Assembly: GCF_001885095.1 (NCBI RefSeq) | Contig: NZ_LZDD01000001.1 | Location: 1,082,136-1,132,873, forward strand | DNA: 50,738 nucleotides | Reading direction: 5' to 3' | Origin: Streptococcus bovimastitidis | Lineage (GTDB): Bacteria > Bacillota > Bacilli > Lactobacillales > Streptococcaceae | Part shown: positions 9,423 through 18,409 of the stretch, piece after piece | How positions within the stretch are numbered: the stretch's first letter is position 1 | Layout: each line of letters starts with the position of its first letter | Notes under the pieces: generated by a model | The model's database searches: none | What the model saw: only the letters and a program-made list of their open reading frames with translations | What the model was told of the DNA's origin: nothing | Made by a program: the position numbers and the translations under genes

Positions 9423-9441
9423 CCCTAGGAAATACCTAGGG
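9423..9441 (-). other. Hairpin in the rplX-rplN spacer
   Basis: CCCTAGG and CCTAGGG are complementary over 7 bases with a 5-base AAATA loop, placed mid-spacer. No T-run follows. It may be an intercistronic processing or stability hairpin. Confidence 0.4.
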
Positions 9442-9469
9442 GACTTAGTTTGTTTAATTTATTTAAAAA

Positions 9470-9838
9470 TTAAAGTACTTCTGGTGCAAGTGAAACGATC
9501 TTCATGTATCCACCTTCACGTAATTCACGTGCAACTGGACCAAAGATACGAGTTCCGCGAGGAGTTTTGTCATCACGGATGATTACTGCAGCATTGTCGT
9601 CAAATTTGATGTATGAACCGTCTGGACGGCGAGCACCAGTTTTTGTACGAACGATAACTGCTTTCACAACGTCACCTTTTTTAACTGCTCCACCAGGTGT
9701 AGCTTGTTTTACAGAAGCAACGATAACGTCGCCGATGTTAGCGAATTTACGTCCTGAACCACCAAGTACTTTGATAGTCAAGATCTCACGGGCACCACTA
9801 TTATCAGCAACTTTCAAGCGAGTTTCTTGTTGAATCAT
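9470..9838 (-). CDS. rplN: 50S ribosomal protein L14
   Basis: L14 forms inter-subunit bridges in the 50S subunit. The 122 residues start [19 protein letters not shown] and include the conserved [29 protein letters not shown] and [28 protein letters not shown] blocks. The length is exact for the family. It lies between rpsQ and rplX. Confidence 0.97.
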
Positions 9839-9862
9839 TTCAATTTTCTCCTTTTAGTTTGA

Positions 9863-10123
9863 TTAGATAATAACAGCTTTTTCCACAACTTCTACAAGAC
9901 GGAAATGTTTTGTAGCTGAAAGTGGACGAGTTTCCATGATACGAACGATATCGCCTTCTTTAGCAAGGTTATTTTCGTCATGTGCTTTATATTTTTTAGA
10001 ATAGTTGATACGTTTACCATAGACTGGGTGGTTACGTTTTGTTTCAACTATAACAGTGATTGTTTTATCCATCTTGTCAGATACGACACGTCCAACAAGG
10101 GTTCTACGTTGATTACGTTCCAT
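9863..10123 (-). CDS. rpsQ: 30S ribosomal protein S17
   Basis: S17 is a primary binding protein of the 30S subunit. The 86 residues have the OB-fold block [23 protein letters not shown] ([19 protein letters not shown], 6-24) and the [18 protein letters not shown] end. The ATG follows AAAGGAG. It is co-linear with rpmC and rplN. Confidence 0.96.
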   Translation of the reverse strand: MERNQRRTLVGRVVSDKMDKTITVIVETKRNHPVYGKRINYSKKYKAHDENNLAKEGDIVRIMETRPLSATKHFRLVEVVEKAVII

Positions 10124-10150
10124 TATTAGAATTTCTCCTTTCCCAATCTA

Positions 10151-10357
10151 TTATTTCATTTCAGATTGCACTGTTTTGATACGTGCAATTTGTTTTTTAA
10201 CTTCGTTTAAGCGAGCAGTTTGATCAAGTTGACCCGCTGCAGCTTGAAAACGAAGGTCGAAAAGTTCTTTCTTGAGTTCGTTTTCTTTTTTAGCAAGCTC
10301 TTCTTGAGACAAGCCACGAAGCTCAGCAACAAACTTTTTGATTTCTTCAAGTTTCAT
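10151..10357 (-). CDS. rpmC: 50S ribosomal protein L29
   Basis: L29 lies at the tunnel exit, beside the docking site for trigger factor and SRP. The 68 residues are two long helices with the conserved core [18 protein letters not shown] (27-44) and RIKTVQSEM at the end. AAGGAG precedes the ATG. It overlaps neither neighbour and sits 9 bases after rplP. Confidence 0.95.
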   Translation of the reverse strand: MKLEEIKKFVAELRGLSQEELAKKENELKKELFDLRFQAAAGQLDQTARLNEVKKQIARIKTVQSEMK

Positions 10358-10366
10358 GTCTTCTCC

Positions 10367-10780
10367 TTATTCTGCTTCGCGTTTCACGAATTTAACTTTA
10401 ACTGGTAATTTGTGTCCAGCAAGACGGAATGCTTCACGTGCAACTTCTTCAGATACACCGGCAATTTCGAACATTACTTTACCACGTTTAACTGGCGATA
10501 CCCAACCTTCAGGTGCACCTTTACCAGAACCCATACGAACCCCGATAGCTTTAGCAGTGTAAGATTTGTGAGGGAAGATTTTGATCCAAACTTTACCACC
10601 ACGTTTCATGTAACGCGTCATAGCGATACGGGCAGCTTCGATTTGGCGGTTTGTGATCCATGAGCTAGTTGTAGCTTGAAGACCGTATTCACCGAATGAT
10701 ACTTCTTTTCCACCTTTTGCTTCACCGCGCATTTTTCCACGGAACTCACGACGGTGTTTAACACGTTTAGGTACTAACAT
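10367..10780 (-). CDS. rplP: 50S ribosomal protein L16
   Basis: L16 helps shape the A-site side of the peptidyl transferase centre. The 137 residues start [19 protein letters not shown] and include the conserved [25 protein letters not shown] and [13 protein letters not shown] blocks. The gap to rpsC is only three bases, so translation is probably coupled. Confidence 0.97.
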   Translation of the reverse strand: MLVPKRVKHRREFRGKMRGEAKGGKEVSFGEYGLQATTSSWITNRQIEAARIAMTRYMKRGGKVWIKIFPHKSYTAKAIGVRMGSGKGAPEGWVSPVKRGKVMFEIAGVSEEVAREAFRLAGHKLPVKVKFVKREAE

Positions 10781-10783
10781 ATG

Positions 10784-11437
10784 TTATTTGCCTCCTTTAG
10801 TGTTTTTACGAGCTGGAAGAACTTCACCACGATAGATCCAAACTTTAACACCAAGTTTACCATATGTAGTGTCTGCTTCTTCCCAAGCGTAATCGATATC
10901 AGCACGAAGTGTATGAAGAGGAACAGTTCCTTCTGAATAACCTTCTGCACGAGCGATATCAGCACCGTTCAAACGACCTGAAACTTGGGTTTTGATCCCT
11001 TTAGCTCCAGCACGCATTGTACGTTGGATAGCTTGTTTTTGTGCACGACGGAAAGCAACACGTTGCTCTAATTGACGAGCAATGTTTTCACCAACGAGGT
11101 GAGCATCAAGATCTGGTGATTTGATTTCAATAATGTTGATGTGTACTTGTTTTCCAGTTAATTTATTAAGTTGAGCACGAAGCGCATCAACGTTTGCTCC
11201 ACCTTTACCGATAACCATACCTGGTTTTGCAGTGTGAAGTGAAACAATAACTTTGTTGATAGCACGTTCAATTTCGATAGTTGAAACTGAAGCTTCTGCT
11301 AATTCTTTTTGAACGAATTTACGGATTGAAAGATCTTCATGAAGGTAATCCGCGTATTCTTTTTCAGCATACCATTTCGCATCCCAGTCACGGATGATAC
11401 CGACACGCATACCAATTGGATGTACTTTTTGACCCAC
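10784..11437 (-). CDS. rpsC: 30S ribosomal protein S3
   Basis: S3 lines the mRNA entry channel and contributes helicase activity there. The 217 residues begin [18 protein letters not shown] after a GTG start with GGAGGT eight bases upstream. They include the KH domain ([15 protein letters not shown], about 76-90). It is followed immediately by rplP. Confidence 0.97.
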   Translation of the reverse strand: MGQKVHPIGMRVGIIRDWDAKWYAEKEYADYLHEDLSIRKFVQKELAEASVSTIEIERAINKVIVSLHTAKPGMVIGKGGANVDALRAQLNKLTGKQVHINIIEIKSPDLDAHLVGENIARQLEQRVAFRRAQKQAIQRTMRAGAKGIKTQVSGRLNGADIARAEGYSEGTVPLHTLRADIDYAWEEADTTYGKLGVKVWIYRGEVLPARKNTKGGK

Positions 11438-11449
11438 GATTTTACCTCC

Positions 11450-11794
11450 TTATTTTTCTGATACAACTACAGTTACGTGAGTTGTACGTTTGTTGATTGG
11501 TGAAGCTGAACCTTTCGCACGTGGACGGAAACGTTTCATTGTTGGTCCTTCGTTTGCGAATGTTTCAGATACTACCAAGTTAGCTTTTTCCAAACCAAAG
11601 TTGTTTTCTGCGTTTGCAATTGCTGAGTTAAGAGTTTTCTCAATAACACGAGCTGCTTTGTTTGGAGTGAATTTTAAGATTGCGATTGCGTCAGCAACGT
11701 TCTTACCGCGGATAAGATCAAGTACTAAACGTGTTTTACGAGGTGAAACACGCACTGTACGAGCCATTGCTTTAGCTGAAGTAATTTCTGCCAT
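11450..11794 (-). CDS. rplV: 50S ribosomal protein L22
   Basis: L22 extends a beta-hairpin into the peptide exit tunnel; changes there can give macrolide resistance. The 114 residues show [17 protein letters not shown] (15-31) and the hairpin region [26 protein letters not shown] (about 79-104) with no evident insertion. It lies between rpsS and rpsC. Confidence 0.97.
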   Translation of the reverse strand: MAEITSAKAMARTVRVSPRKTRLVLDLIRGKNVADAIAILKFTPNKAARVIEKTLNSAIANAENNFGLEKANLVVSETFANEGPTMKRFRPRAKGSASPINKRTTHVTVVVSEK

Positions 11795-11809
11795 TGTGTC
11801 CTCCTCCTA

Positions 11810-12088
11810 TTAACGACGTGTTTTCTTGTCGTCAGCTGCGTGACCTTTGTAAGTACGAGTTGGTGCAAATTCACCAAGTTTGTGACCTACCATGTCTTCT
11901 TGGATGTAAACAGGTACATGTTTACGTCCATCATAAACTGCGATTGTATATCCGATGAAACTTGGGAAAATCGTTGAACGACGTGACCAAGTTTTAATTA
12001 CTTTTTTCTTTTCGTCTTTAGCTTGAGCTTCAACTTTTTTCATTAAATGCTCATCGACGAAAGGTCCTTTTTTAAGACTACGTCCCAT
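11810..12088 (-). CDS. rpsS: 30S ribosomal protein S19
   Basis: S19 is in the 30S head near the decoding-site tRNAs. The 92 residues read [20 protein letters not shown] at the start, with the conserved [25 protein letters not shown] and [16 protein letters not shown] blocks. It is followed by rplV and preceded by a 92-base spacer after rplB. Confidence 0.97.
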   Translation of the reverse strand: MGRSLKKGPFVDEHLMKKVEAQAKDEKKKVIKTWSRRSTIFPSFIGYTIAVYDGRKHVPVYIQEDMVGHKLGEFAPTRTYKGHAADDKKTRR

Positions 12089-12180
12089 TTTGTAGTTTTC
12101 TCCTTTAAATGATGTACCACAACGGCTTGCCTAGAAGGCTACCGAGTTGGCGGAAGGTTAATAAGATTTTAGCTAATCGA

Positions 12181-13014
12181 TTATTTAGCGTTACGACGAC
12201 GTACGATAAGTTTGTCTGATTTAGCTTTCTTATTACGAGTTTTAAGACCAAGAGCTGGTTTGCCCCATGGTGTCATTGGTGATTTACGTCCAACTGGTGC
12301 TTTACCTTCACCACCACCGTGTGGGTGATCGTTAGGGTTCATTACAGAACCACGAACTGTTGGGCGGATACCTTTCCAACGGTTACGTCCAGCTTTACCA
12401 ATGCTAACAAGCGATTGTTGTTCGTTACCAACTGAACCGATTGTTGCACGACAAGTTCCAAGAATCATACGAACTTCGCCTGATTGAAGACGAACAAGAA
12501 CGTATTTACCTTCTTGACCAAGTACTTGAGCAGAAGCTCCAGCAGCACGGACAAGTTCTCCACCTTTACCAGGTTTCAACTCGATGTTGTGAATAACTGT
12601 ACCAACAGGGATGTTAGCAAGTGGTAATGCATTACCAATTTTGATGTCTGCTTCTGGTCCAGAAACGATACGTTGACCTACTTCAAGACCTTTAGGTGCA
12701 ATGATGTAAGCTTTAACACCATCAGTATAGTTTACTAATGCAATGTTAGCAGTACGGTTTGGATCATATTCGATAGTTTTAACAACTGCTTCAACGCCAT
12801 CTTTGTTACGTTTGAAGTCAATTACACGGTAATGACGTTTGTGACCGCCACCTTGATGACGAACAGTGATGCGACCATTGTTGTTACGACCAGCTTTGTT
12901 TTTAAGAGAAACAAGCAATGATTTCTCAGGTGTGCTTGTTGTGATTTCAGCGAAATCCAAAGAAGTCATGTTACGACGGCCATTTGTCGTTGGTTTATAA
13001 ACTTTAATACCCAC
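12181..13014 (-). CDS. rplB: 50S ribosomal protein L2
   Basis: L2 is needed for subunit joining and peptidyl transferase assembly. The 277 residues begin [20 protein letters not shown] after a GTG start (GGAGGAAATAAC upstream). They carry the signature [19 protein letters not shown] and the conserved [14 protein letters not shown] loop (the His implicated in function). It lies between rplW and rpsS. Confidence 0.97.
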   Translation of the reverse strand: MGIKVYKPTTNGRRNMTSLDFAEITTSTPEKSLLVSLKNKAGRNNNGRITVRHQGGGHKRHYRVIDFKRNKDGVEAVVKTIEYDPNRTANIALVNYTDGVKAYIIAPKGLEVGQRIVSGPEADIKIGNALPLANIPVGTVIHNIELKPGKGGELVRAAGASAQVLGQEGKYVLVRLQSGEVRMILGTCRATIGSVGNEQQSLVSIGKAGRNRWKGIRPTVRGSVMNPNDHPHGGGEGKAPVGRKSPMTPWGKPALGLKTRNKKAKSDKLIVRRRNAK

Positions 13015-13031
13015 GTTATTTCCTCCTTAGA

Positions 13032-13328
13032 TTATTCAGCTTCAGCTGCGTACAACTCGATTGCTTTAGAATCAGCTGTAAGAGTGATGATAGCTTTTTT
13101 TGTTTTAGAAGTGAAACCTGTATAACGACCAACGCGTTTAGCTTTTGGTTTAACGTTAACAGTGTTCACGCTAGCAACTTTAACTCCTTCAAACGCAGCT
13201 TCAACAGCTTGTTTGATTAAAAGTTTATGTGCACGTGTATCAACTTCAAATGTATATTTGCCTTCTTCAAGAGCAATCATAGATTTTTCAGTGATAACTG
13301 GTTTTTTAATTACGTCGTACAAATTCAT
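13032..13328 (-). CDS. rplW: 50S ribosomal protein L23
   Basis: L23 is the tunnel-exit docking site for trigger factor and SRP. The 98 residues begin [17 protein letters not shown] and contain the [22 protein letters not shown] loop. The ATG overlaps the end of rplD, which suggests coupled translation in the S10 operon. Confidence 0.96.
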   Translation of the reverse strand: MNLYDVIKKPVITEKSMIALEEGKYTFEVDTRAHKLLIKQAVEAAFEGVKVASVNTVNVKPKAKRVGRYTGFTSKTKKAIITLTADSKAIELYAAEAE

Positions 13329-13951
13329 TATGCAAGAACCTCCTCAATTGTAGAGATTGCTTCTTTAGTAACAAGAAGTTTATCGCTATTTACAATATCA
13401 AGAACACTTGCAGTTGTTGCAGTAGCAACTTTAACGTTTGGAAGGTTGCGAGCAGATAATGCTGCAAATTCATTTCCTTCTTCAACGATAACAAGTACTT
13501 TTGAATCGATACTTAGCGCTGAAAGAACTTTTGCAAATTCAGCAGTTTTTGGCGCTGCAAATGAAAGGCCTTCTACAGCTACAAATTTATCATCAGCAAC
13601 TTTTGCTGAGTAAACTGATTTCAAAGCAAGGCGACGAACTTTTTGTGGAAGTTTATATCCGTATGAACGAGGAGTTGGTCCGAAGACAACACCACCACCA
13701 CGCCATTGTGGTGAACGGATAGAACCTTGACGAGCACGTCCAGTTCCTTTTTGACGCCATGGTTTGCGTCCGCCACCTGATACTGCTGAACGGTTTTTAA
13801 CCGCGTGAGTACCTTGACGAAGGCTAGCACGTTGGCTGATTACAACATCAAAGACAACTGATTCGTTTGGTTCGATACCGAAGATAGCGTCGTTTAATTC
13901 AACTGAACTAACTTCTTTACCAGTTTGGTCAAATAGTTTTACGTTTGCCAT
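13328..13951 (-). CDS. rplD: 50S ribosomal protein L4
   Basis: L4 reaches into the exit tunnel and in some bacteria represses its own S10 operon. The 207 residues have the long tunnel loop [34 protein letters not shown] (about 60-94), typical in sequence and length. It overlaps rplW by one base. The structured leader upstream of rpsJ is a candidate place for feedback regulation. Confidence 0.97.
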   Translation of the reverse strand: MANVKLFDQTGKEVSSVELNDAIFGIEPNESVVFDVVISQRASLRQGTHAVKNRSAVSGGGRKPWRQKGTGRARQGSIRSPQWRGGGVVFGPTPRSYGYKLPQKVRRLALKSVYSAKVADDKFVAVEGLSFAAPKTAEFAKVLSALSIDSKVLVIVEEGNEFAALSARNLPNVKVATATTASVLDIVNSDKLLVTKEAISTIEEVLA

Positions 13952-13974
13952 TTTAACTGTTTTCTCCTTTCTGA

Positions 13975-14601
13975 TTATTTAGCAGCTTTAACTGCTGATT
14001 TGATAGTGATAAGAGATTTCTTAGCACCTGGTACGTTACCTTTAATAAGGATAACGTTCTTTTCTGGGATAACTTGTACAATTTCAAGATTTTGAATTGT
14101 TACACGGTTTCCACCCATACGTCCTGCCAAGTGTTTGTTTTTGAAAACACGGTTAGGCGCAACAGGTCCCATTGAACCTGGACGACGGTGGTAACGAGAA
14201 CCATGGGCCATAGGGCCGCGTGATTGACCGTGGCGTTTGATAACACCTTGGAAACCTTTACCTTTTGAAGTACCCGTTACATCAACGACATCTCCAACTC
14301 CGAATGATTCTACAGTAATTTCTGATCCAACTTCTAAGCCTTCAATGTTTTTGAATTCACGAATGAAGCGCTTAGGAGCAGTGTTAGCTTTCGCTACATG
14401 GCCTTTGGCAGGTTTGTTGCTCAATACTTCGCGTTTGTCATCAAAACCAATTTGTACTGCTTCGTAACCGTCTGTTTCAACAGTTTTAACTTGAAGCACA
14501 ACGTTTGGAGTCGCTTCGATGACAGTTACAGGGATAAATTCGCCTGATTCAGTGAAGATTTGAGTCATTCCCACTTTTTTCCCTAAGATTCCTTTTGTCA
14601 T
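13975..14601 (-). CDS. rplC: 50S ribosomal protein L3
   Basis: L3 helps form the peptidyl transferase centre. From the ATG at 14601 ([20 protein letters not shown]) the product is 208 residues, the usual length. An upstream in-frame extension to 14664 is Lys-rich and made from the repeat in the spacer, so I rejected it. The conserved loop [16 protein letters not shown] is at about 165-180. AAAGGAAA precedes the start. Confidence 0.96.
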   Translation of the reverse strand: MTKGILGKKVGMTQIFTESGEFIPVTVIEATPNVVLQVKTVETDGYEAVQIGFDDKREVLSNKPAKGHVAKANTAPKRFIREFKNIEGLEVGSEITVESFGVGDVVDVTGTSKGKGFQGVIKRHGQSRGPMAHGSRYHRRPGSMGPVAPNRVFKNKHLAGRMGGNRVTIQNLEIVQVIPEKNVILIKGNVPGAKKSLITIKSAVKAAK

Positions 14602-14631
14602 GAGAAAATATTTCCTTTTCTTATTTTTTTC

Positions 14632-14694
14632 AAAAAGTTTTTTATGAGCGTTTTTCGTGCTCAAAAAAGTTTTTTACGAGCGTTTTTTGTGCTC
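14632..14694 (-). repeat. Tandem duplication of a 31-32-base hairpin unit between rplC and rpsJ
   Basis: Two copies (14632-14662 and 14663-14694) of the pattern A5-6 GTTTTTTA[T/C]GAGCG T5-6 [C]GTGCTC lie side by side. Each contains GAGC/GCTC arms around a T-rich loop. They differ by only a few positions. The copies form two small hairpins in the intercistronic RNA, just upstream of the rplC ribosome-binding site. Confidence 0.7.
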
Positions 14695-14704
14695 AGAAAT
14701 CAAA

Positions 14705-15013
14705 TTATAATTTGATTTCTACGTTTACACCACTTGGAAGATCCAATTTCATAAGAGCGTCAACAGTCTTTTGAGTTGGGTTCACGATGTCGATAAGACG
14801 TTTGTGAGTACGCATCTCAAATTGTTCGCGAGAATCTTTATATTTGTGAGTCGCACGAATAATTGTGTAAAGACTACGTTCTGTTGGAAGTGGAACTGGT
14901 CCAGCTACAGTAGCACCTGTACGTGTTGCAGTTTCAACGATTTTTTCTGCCGCTGTGTCAAGTGTACGGTGTTCGTACGCTTTCAAACGGATACGGATTT
15001 TTTTATTTGCCAT
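14705..15013 (-). CDS. rpsJ: 30S ribosomal protein S10
   Basis: S10 is in the 30S head and is also the NusE antitermination factor. The 102 residues begin [19 protein letters not shown] and contain the conserved [32 protein letters not shown] block. It is the first gene of the S10-spc-alpha cluster, behind a strong promoter and a folded leader. The ATG follows GAGGAG. Confidence 0.97.
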
Positions 15014-15054
15014 CTTTTCTCCTCTCGTCTATTTACGATAATAGGCTAGCTCCC

Positions 15055-15140
15055 CGAGAAAACCAACACGTGTTGCGTGGCAATGCAACCGAGCGTGTCG
15101 CAACCTCTCGTATCATAGCTACAGCTGTAATTTTTACAGC
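15055..15140 (-). ncRNA. Structured 5' leader of the S10 operon
   Basis: The leader between the promoter and rpsJ folds into nested stems on the minus strand. CGAGA (15106-15110) pairs with TCTCG (15055-15059), enclosing CGACACG/CGTGTTG and an inner GTTGC/GCAAC hairpin. A separate perfect hairpin, GCTGTAA/TTACAGC, lies at 15124-15140 near the expected transcript start. This resembles ribosomal-protein autoregulatory leaders in its position. Which protein would bind is unknown. Confidence 0.5.
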
Positions 15141-15148
15141 ACCATAGT

Positions 15149-15177
15149 ATAATAACAAATTTGTATTCCCATTGCAA
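15149..15177 (-). promoter_or_regulatory. S10 operon promoter (TTGCAA-17-TATTAT)
   Basis: On the minus strand TTGCAA is at 15172-15177 and TATTAT at 15149-15154 with a 17-base spacer. It is the only good promoter seen ahead of rpsJ, so it probably drives most of the ribosomal protein cluster. An overlapping TATACT three bases further on could serve as an alternative -10. Confidence 0.7.
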
Positions 15178-15211
15178 GTCTTTCTGCAAAATAATTTAAA
15201 AAAATTTCACC

Positions 15212-16501
15212 CTATAGTGAAATTTTTCTTTTCTTATTATAAGCGCTTTTGAGAATCAACCACCGAGTTAAATTATCTAGGGCTGTCGCCAACCAAACCC
15301 CTTCCAAACCAAGCTTGAGCAGGACACCCAGAAAGTAACCAGCTAGAATCCGAATTAACCACATACCAATACTAGTCGCATAGAATGGTAGCCTTGCATT
15401 CCCCAAACCTTGCCAAAGAGACGTATAGACTAAAGTCCCTGACGTAGCAGGTACACTAATCAGGGAAAAGAGCAAGACCACTTTTGCTGCTTCAATGGCT
15501 TCAATATTATTAGTAAAACCAGCAATCAACCAAGGACTTGAAATAAAAACGAGGAAACTAAAACAAAACATGAGTAGCGTTGAAAGAAGAAAGGACTCTT
15601 TAATAAGTTTATCTATTTCCTGATGTTCTTGCCTACCCAAGTGGTTAGCCACTAGAATAACTGTTGCAGTTGAAATCCCTAATCCCGGCATATAATTAAA
15701 TTGACTGATGGTCTCACCAATAGCATTCCCGGCTAAAACTTTTTCACCAAAATGAATGACAATCATTAAAATCAATAAATCACCTAGACGCATCATCAAA
15801 CGTTCACCCGCAGCTGGAAGACTTAAAGAAAGAATTTCTGGATCCAATTTAAAACGCATCTTAGTCATAATTCTTTTAATAGGAAGAAACTTAACTAAAA
15901 TAACAATACCAATCAGACGAGCTAAGACTGTCGACCCAGCCACACCAAGGACTCCCAAGTGAAACACTTGAATCGAAGTAAGGGAAAAAACGGCATTCAA
16001 AAAAGTCGTCAGAAAACTGACATGCATGGGCAACTTGCTGTAACCACGCGCCCGAAGAATGGCCCCAAAAGTCGTCAAAAGCCCCAGACTAAAAATCAGA
16101 CCCCCAACAATCAGCAAATAGCCGTAAGCCTCAGCTACAACCTCCGGACCTGCACCAAGAGCAAAAAGCAAGGGGCAGCCAAAGACAATACTAAAAAAAC
16201 CCAAAATTAGTGACAAGAAAAGCGTCACCATCAAGGCGTCGGCCATATAGCCCAACTCTTTTTCGTCATCCCTCTCCCCAATACTTCTGGCTAGGAGGCT
16301 GGAAATAGCTGAGCTGAGAGCAATAAACAGGGCTTGGTAAACCGTAATCAGGTTATTGGCAATAGTCACGCCTGAAACCGCTAACAATGAGATTTGTGCA
16401 ACTAAAAAGTTATCAACAAATCCCATCAGCATTTGCAAGACATTCTCAACCATGGCCGGCAAGGCCAGACTTAAAATCTTCTTTCTATTTAATAATTTCA
16501 T
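15212..16501 (-). CDS. MATE-family multidrug efflux transporter
   Basis: A membrane antiporter of the MATE (multidrug and toxin extrusion) superfamily, with about twelve hydrophobic segments over 429 residues in two similar halves. Examples are LALPAMVENVLQMLMGFVDNFLV near 15-37 and LSLPAAGERLMMRLGDLLILMIV at about 226-248, the internal repeat expected for the family. The substrate cannot be told. The ATG (MKLLNRKKIL) lies 33 bases after the thrC stop without a clear ribosome-binding site. The only AAAGGAG nearby is inside a hairpin, so translation may be weak or coupled to thrC. Confidence 0.85.
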   Translation of the reverse strand: MKLLNRKKILSLALPAMVENVLQMLMGFVDNFLVAQISLLAVSGVTIANNLITVYQALFIALSSAISSLLARSIGERDDEKELGYMADALMVTLFLSLILGFFSIVFGCPLLFALGAGPEVVAEAYGYLLIVGGLIFSLGLLTTFGAILRARGYSKLPMHVSFLTTFLNAVFSLTSIQVFHLGVLGVAGSTVLARLIGIVILVKFLPIKRIMTKMRFKLDPEILSLSLPAAGERLMMRLGDLLILMIVIHFGEKVLAGNAIGETISQFNYMPGLGISTATVILVANHLGRQEHQEIDKLIKESFLLSTLLMFCFSFLVFISSPWLIAGFTNNIEAIEAAKVVLLFSLISVPATSGTLVYTSLWQGLGNARLPFYATSIGMWLIRILAGYFLGVLLKLGLEGVWLATALDNLTRWLILKSAYNKKRKISL

Positions 16502-16512
16502 ATCAACCAAAG

Positions 16513-16533
16513 AAAGGAGCCAAAGGCTCCTTT
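16513..16533 (-). terminator. Hairpin between thrC and the MATE gene
   Basis: AAAGGAGCC and GGCTCCTTT pair perfectly with a 3-base loop, directly after the thrC stop. On the minus strand the tail is CTTTGG, a poor T-run, so termination would be partial. The stem contains the AAAGGAG that might otherwise serve the MATE start. Confidence 0.5.
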
Positions 16534-18018
16534 TTATACTCCTAAATAGTTCTCAACGGCTGCTTGCATCTGATCGCTTGCAACTGCTGTCTTATGTAAA
16601 ACAGGCGCTTCCTGCAGACCATCTAGCGCTGCTGGAATAGCAACCTTAGATAGCTCCTGCAATTCTGCAACAGCCTGGAAGTCATCAGCAATTTGTTGGC
16701 CCTTAATGGCTTCCACCACCACTCTCGGGAATTTATATGGGCTTGCAGTAGACACAATTACCGTTGGCTTAAGATTACCAGATTCTTGTCGGTAACGACG
16801 ATAAACTGCCGAAGCGACAGCCGTATGAGGATCTAAGACATAAGCGTCAGATTCATAAACAGCCTTGATTTCTGCTTCCGTTTCTGCTTCACTGGCAAAA
16901 CCTGCTGCAAAGAGGTCTAATATCTCAGGACGAACTGCCTCTAAGTGGTATTCTCCCTTAGCCCCTAAGTCCGCCATCAAAGCTTTAGTCTTAGCAGCAT
17001 CATTACCCACCAAATGGAAAATCAAGCGTTCCAAGTTTGAGGAAACCAAAATGTCCATGGACGGACTGCTGGTCACCTTGAAGTCGCGCTTCTTATCGTA
17101 GACCTGGTTAGCAAAGAAGTCAGTCAGAACATTGTTTTCGTTAGAAGCACAGATGAGCTTAGCCACCGGAAGGCCTATTTCTTTAGCATAATAAGCTGCT
17201 AAAATATTCCCGAAGTTACCAGTTGGAACCGTGATATTAATCAAGTCCCCATCAGCAATGCTGCGCTTTTTCACCAATTGGGCGTAGGCATAAACATAGT
17301 AAACAACCTGAGGAATTAACCGCCCGATATTCATGGAGTTAGCCGAAGACAATTGCATTCCATTAGCTAACAATTTGTCCGCCAAGAGCTTGTCATTGAA
17401 CATGCGCTTAACATCTGTTTGGGCATCATCAAAATTACCATCGATAGCCACAACATGCGTGTTAGCCCCTTTTTGTGTTGTCATCTGCAACTCTTGAATC
17501 TTGCTGACACCATCTTTAGGGTAGAAAACTATAATCTCAGTCCCAGGAACATCCGCAAAACCAGCCATTGCTGCCTTACCAGTGTCCCCAGAAGTAGCTG
17601 TCAAAATAACAATCTTATTAGTAACACCCTGTTTCTTAGCCGCTGTCGTTAAAAGATGAGGCAGAATAGATAAAGCCATATCCTTAAAGGCAATCGTTGC
17701 CCCATGGAATAATTCTAAATTATAATAATCCTTAAGTTCTACAAGAGGTGCAATGACCTTAGTATCAAACTTCTCATCATAAGCTTGCGCAATACAATGG
17801 TCCAATTCTTCATCCGTAAAATCATCAAAGAAAGCTGACATGACCAACTTAGCAATCTCTTGATAAGTTGCATCCTTCAAACGGTTAAAATCCAAGTCAA
17901 TATTAGGCATTGAAAGCGGCGTAAAGAGACCACCATCACTGGCCAAACCACTTAAAATAGCCTGACTGGCACTAACACGATTCTCAGCATCACGAGTTGA
18001 TTGGTAAATAATTCCCAT
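16534..18018 (-). CDS. thrC: Threonine synthase
   Basis: Converts O-phosphohomoserine to L-threonine using pyridoxal phosphate. The 494 residues fit the long bacterial form. The PLP lysine is in GATIAFKDMALS (about 110-121), and TATSGDTGKAAMAGF (about 140-154) binds the cofactor phosphate and substrate. A later PTGNFGNILAAYYAK block is also typical. The ATG has GAGGA upstream. hom and thrB are not in the window. It appears to have its own promoter and is followed by the MATE gene. Confidence 0.95.
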   Translation of the reverse strand: MGIIYQSTRDAENRVSASQAILSGLASDGGLFTPLSMPNIDLDFNRLKDATYQEIAKLVMSAFFDDFTDEELDHCIAQAYDEKFDTKVIAPLVELKDYYNLELFHGATIAFKDMALSILPHLLTTAAKKQGVTNKIVILTATSGDTGKAAMAGFADVPGTEIIVFYPKDGVSKIQELQMTTQKGANTHVVAIDGNFDDAQTDVKRMFNDKLLADKLLANGMQLSSANSMNIGRLIPQVVYYVYAYAQLVKKRSIADGDLINITVPTGNFGNILAAYYAKEIGLPVAKLICASNENNVLTDFFANQVYDKKRDFKVTSSPSMDILVSSNLERLIFHLVGNDAAKTKALMADLGAKGEYHLEAVRPEILDLFAAGFASEAETEAEIKAVYESDAYVLDPHTAVASAVYRRYRQESGNLKPTVIVSTASPYKFPRVVVEAIKGQQIADDFQAVAELQELSKVAIPAALDGLQEAPVLHKTAVASDQMQAAVENYLGV

Positions 18019-18050
18019 AAATATTCCTCATCCTTGCATGTCTTTTTGAT

Positions 18051-18080
18051 ATTGTACCACAAAATAAGCAGAGCTGGAAA
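18051..18080 (-). promoter_or_regulatory. Probable thrC promoter (TGG-TACAAT extended -10)
   Basis: TACAAT at 18051-18056 is preceded by TGG on the minus strand, an extended -10. A weak -35, TTTCCA, is at 18075-18080 with an 18-base spacer. It lies just after the terminator of the upstream small-peptide gene, so thrC is probably transcribed separately. Confidence 0.5.
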
Positions 18081-18089
18081 GGCGAGCTC

Positions 18090-18122
18090 AAAAAAAGAGT
18101 AGCTCTTTAAATAGAACTACTC
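18090..18122 (-). terminator. Rho-independent terminator of the 25-codon peptide gene
   Basis: GAGTAGTTCT and AGAGCTACTC pair over all 10 positions (one G-U) with a 6-base ATTTAA loop, followed by seven Ts on the minus strand. It lies 10 bases after the stop codon of the small ORF at 18132-18209, so it clearly ends that transcript before thrC. Confidence 0.85.
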
Positions 18123-18131
18123 CATAGGATC

Positions 18132-18209
18132 TTAATTGACCCAGTTAGAATCCACTCCTGCTAGGCTAATCCAGACCAAAGCTAACAAGTCATAAATTCT
18201 TTCAGCCAT
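18132..18209 (-). CDS. Free-standing small hydrophobic peptide (25 aa), unknown function
   Basis: A 25-codon ORF, MAERIYDLLALVWISLAGVD then SNWVN, that I do not recognise. The ATG follows AGGAGG at 10 bases. A promoter TTTACA-17-TATAAT lies about 45 bases upstream and a strong terminator 10 bases downstream, so it is a complete short gene with a transcript of about 155 bases. The middle (LLALVWISLAGV) is hydrophobic and could form one membrane helix or an amphipathic peptide. There is no classical signal peptide. No Thr codons are present, so a thrC attenuation leader is unlikely. It could be a small membrane protein, a type I toxin-like peptide or a signal. Confidence 0.65.
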   Translation of the reverse strand: MAERIYDLLALVWISLAGVDSNWVN

Positions 18210-18250
18210 CGCTTTTTATCCTCCTAAAGCTAACCTTTAATGTCAATTTT

Positions 18251-18279
18251 ATTATATTACGTCACATCTGTCTTGTAAA
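18251..18279 (-). promoter_or_regulatory. Promoter of the 25-codon peptide gene (TTTACA-17-TATAAT)
   Basis: On the minus strand TTTACA lies at 18274-18279 and a perfect TATAAT at 18251-18256, with a 17-base spacer. The start site would be near 18244, giving a 35-base leader to the ATG. The strength of this promoter supports the small ORF being real. Confidence 0.7.
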
Positions 18280-18341
18280 GATGAAAAATGGAAATTCCTT
18301 TAATAAAATAGAAGTGATCGAAATATTAGAAATACAAAATA

Positions 18342-18373
18342 GAAATGCCCAGAATAAGGAAACTGGGCATTTC
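18342..18373 (-). terminator. adhE terminator
   Basis: GAAATGCCCAG and CTGGGCATTTC form an 11-bp stem with a 10-base loop, about 35 bases after the adhE stop. On the minus strand TATTTTGTATTTC follows, a moderate T-rich tail. Confidence 0.7.
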
Positions 18374-18409
18374 ATATTACAGAAACAATTTTAGGTGATT
18401 GAATAGGTC

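Noticed and set aside
18090..18209. Peptide plus terminator as a threonine attenuator for thrC
   Set aside because: The peptide has no Thr codons and no alternative antiterminator was seen; thrC also seems to have its own promoter after the terminator.
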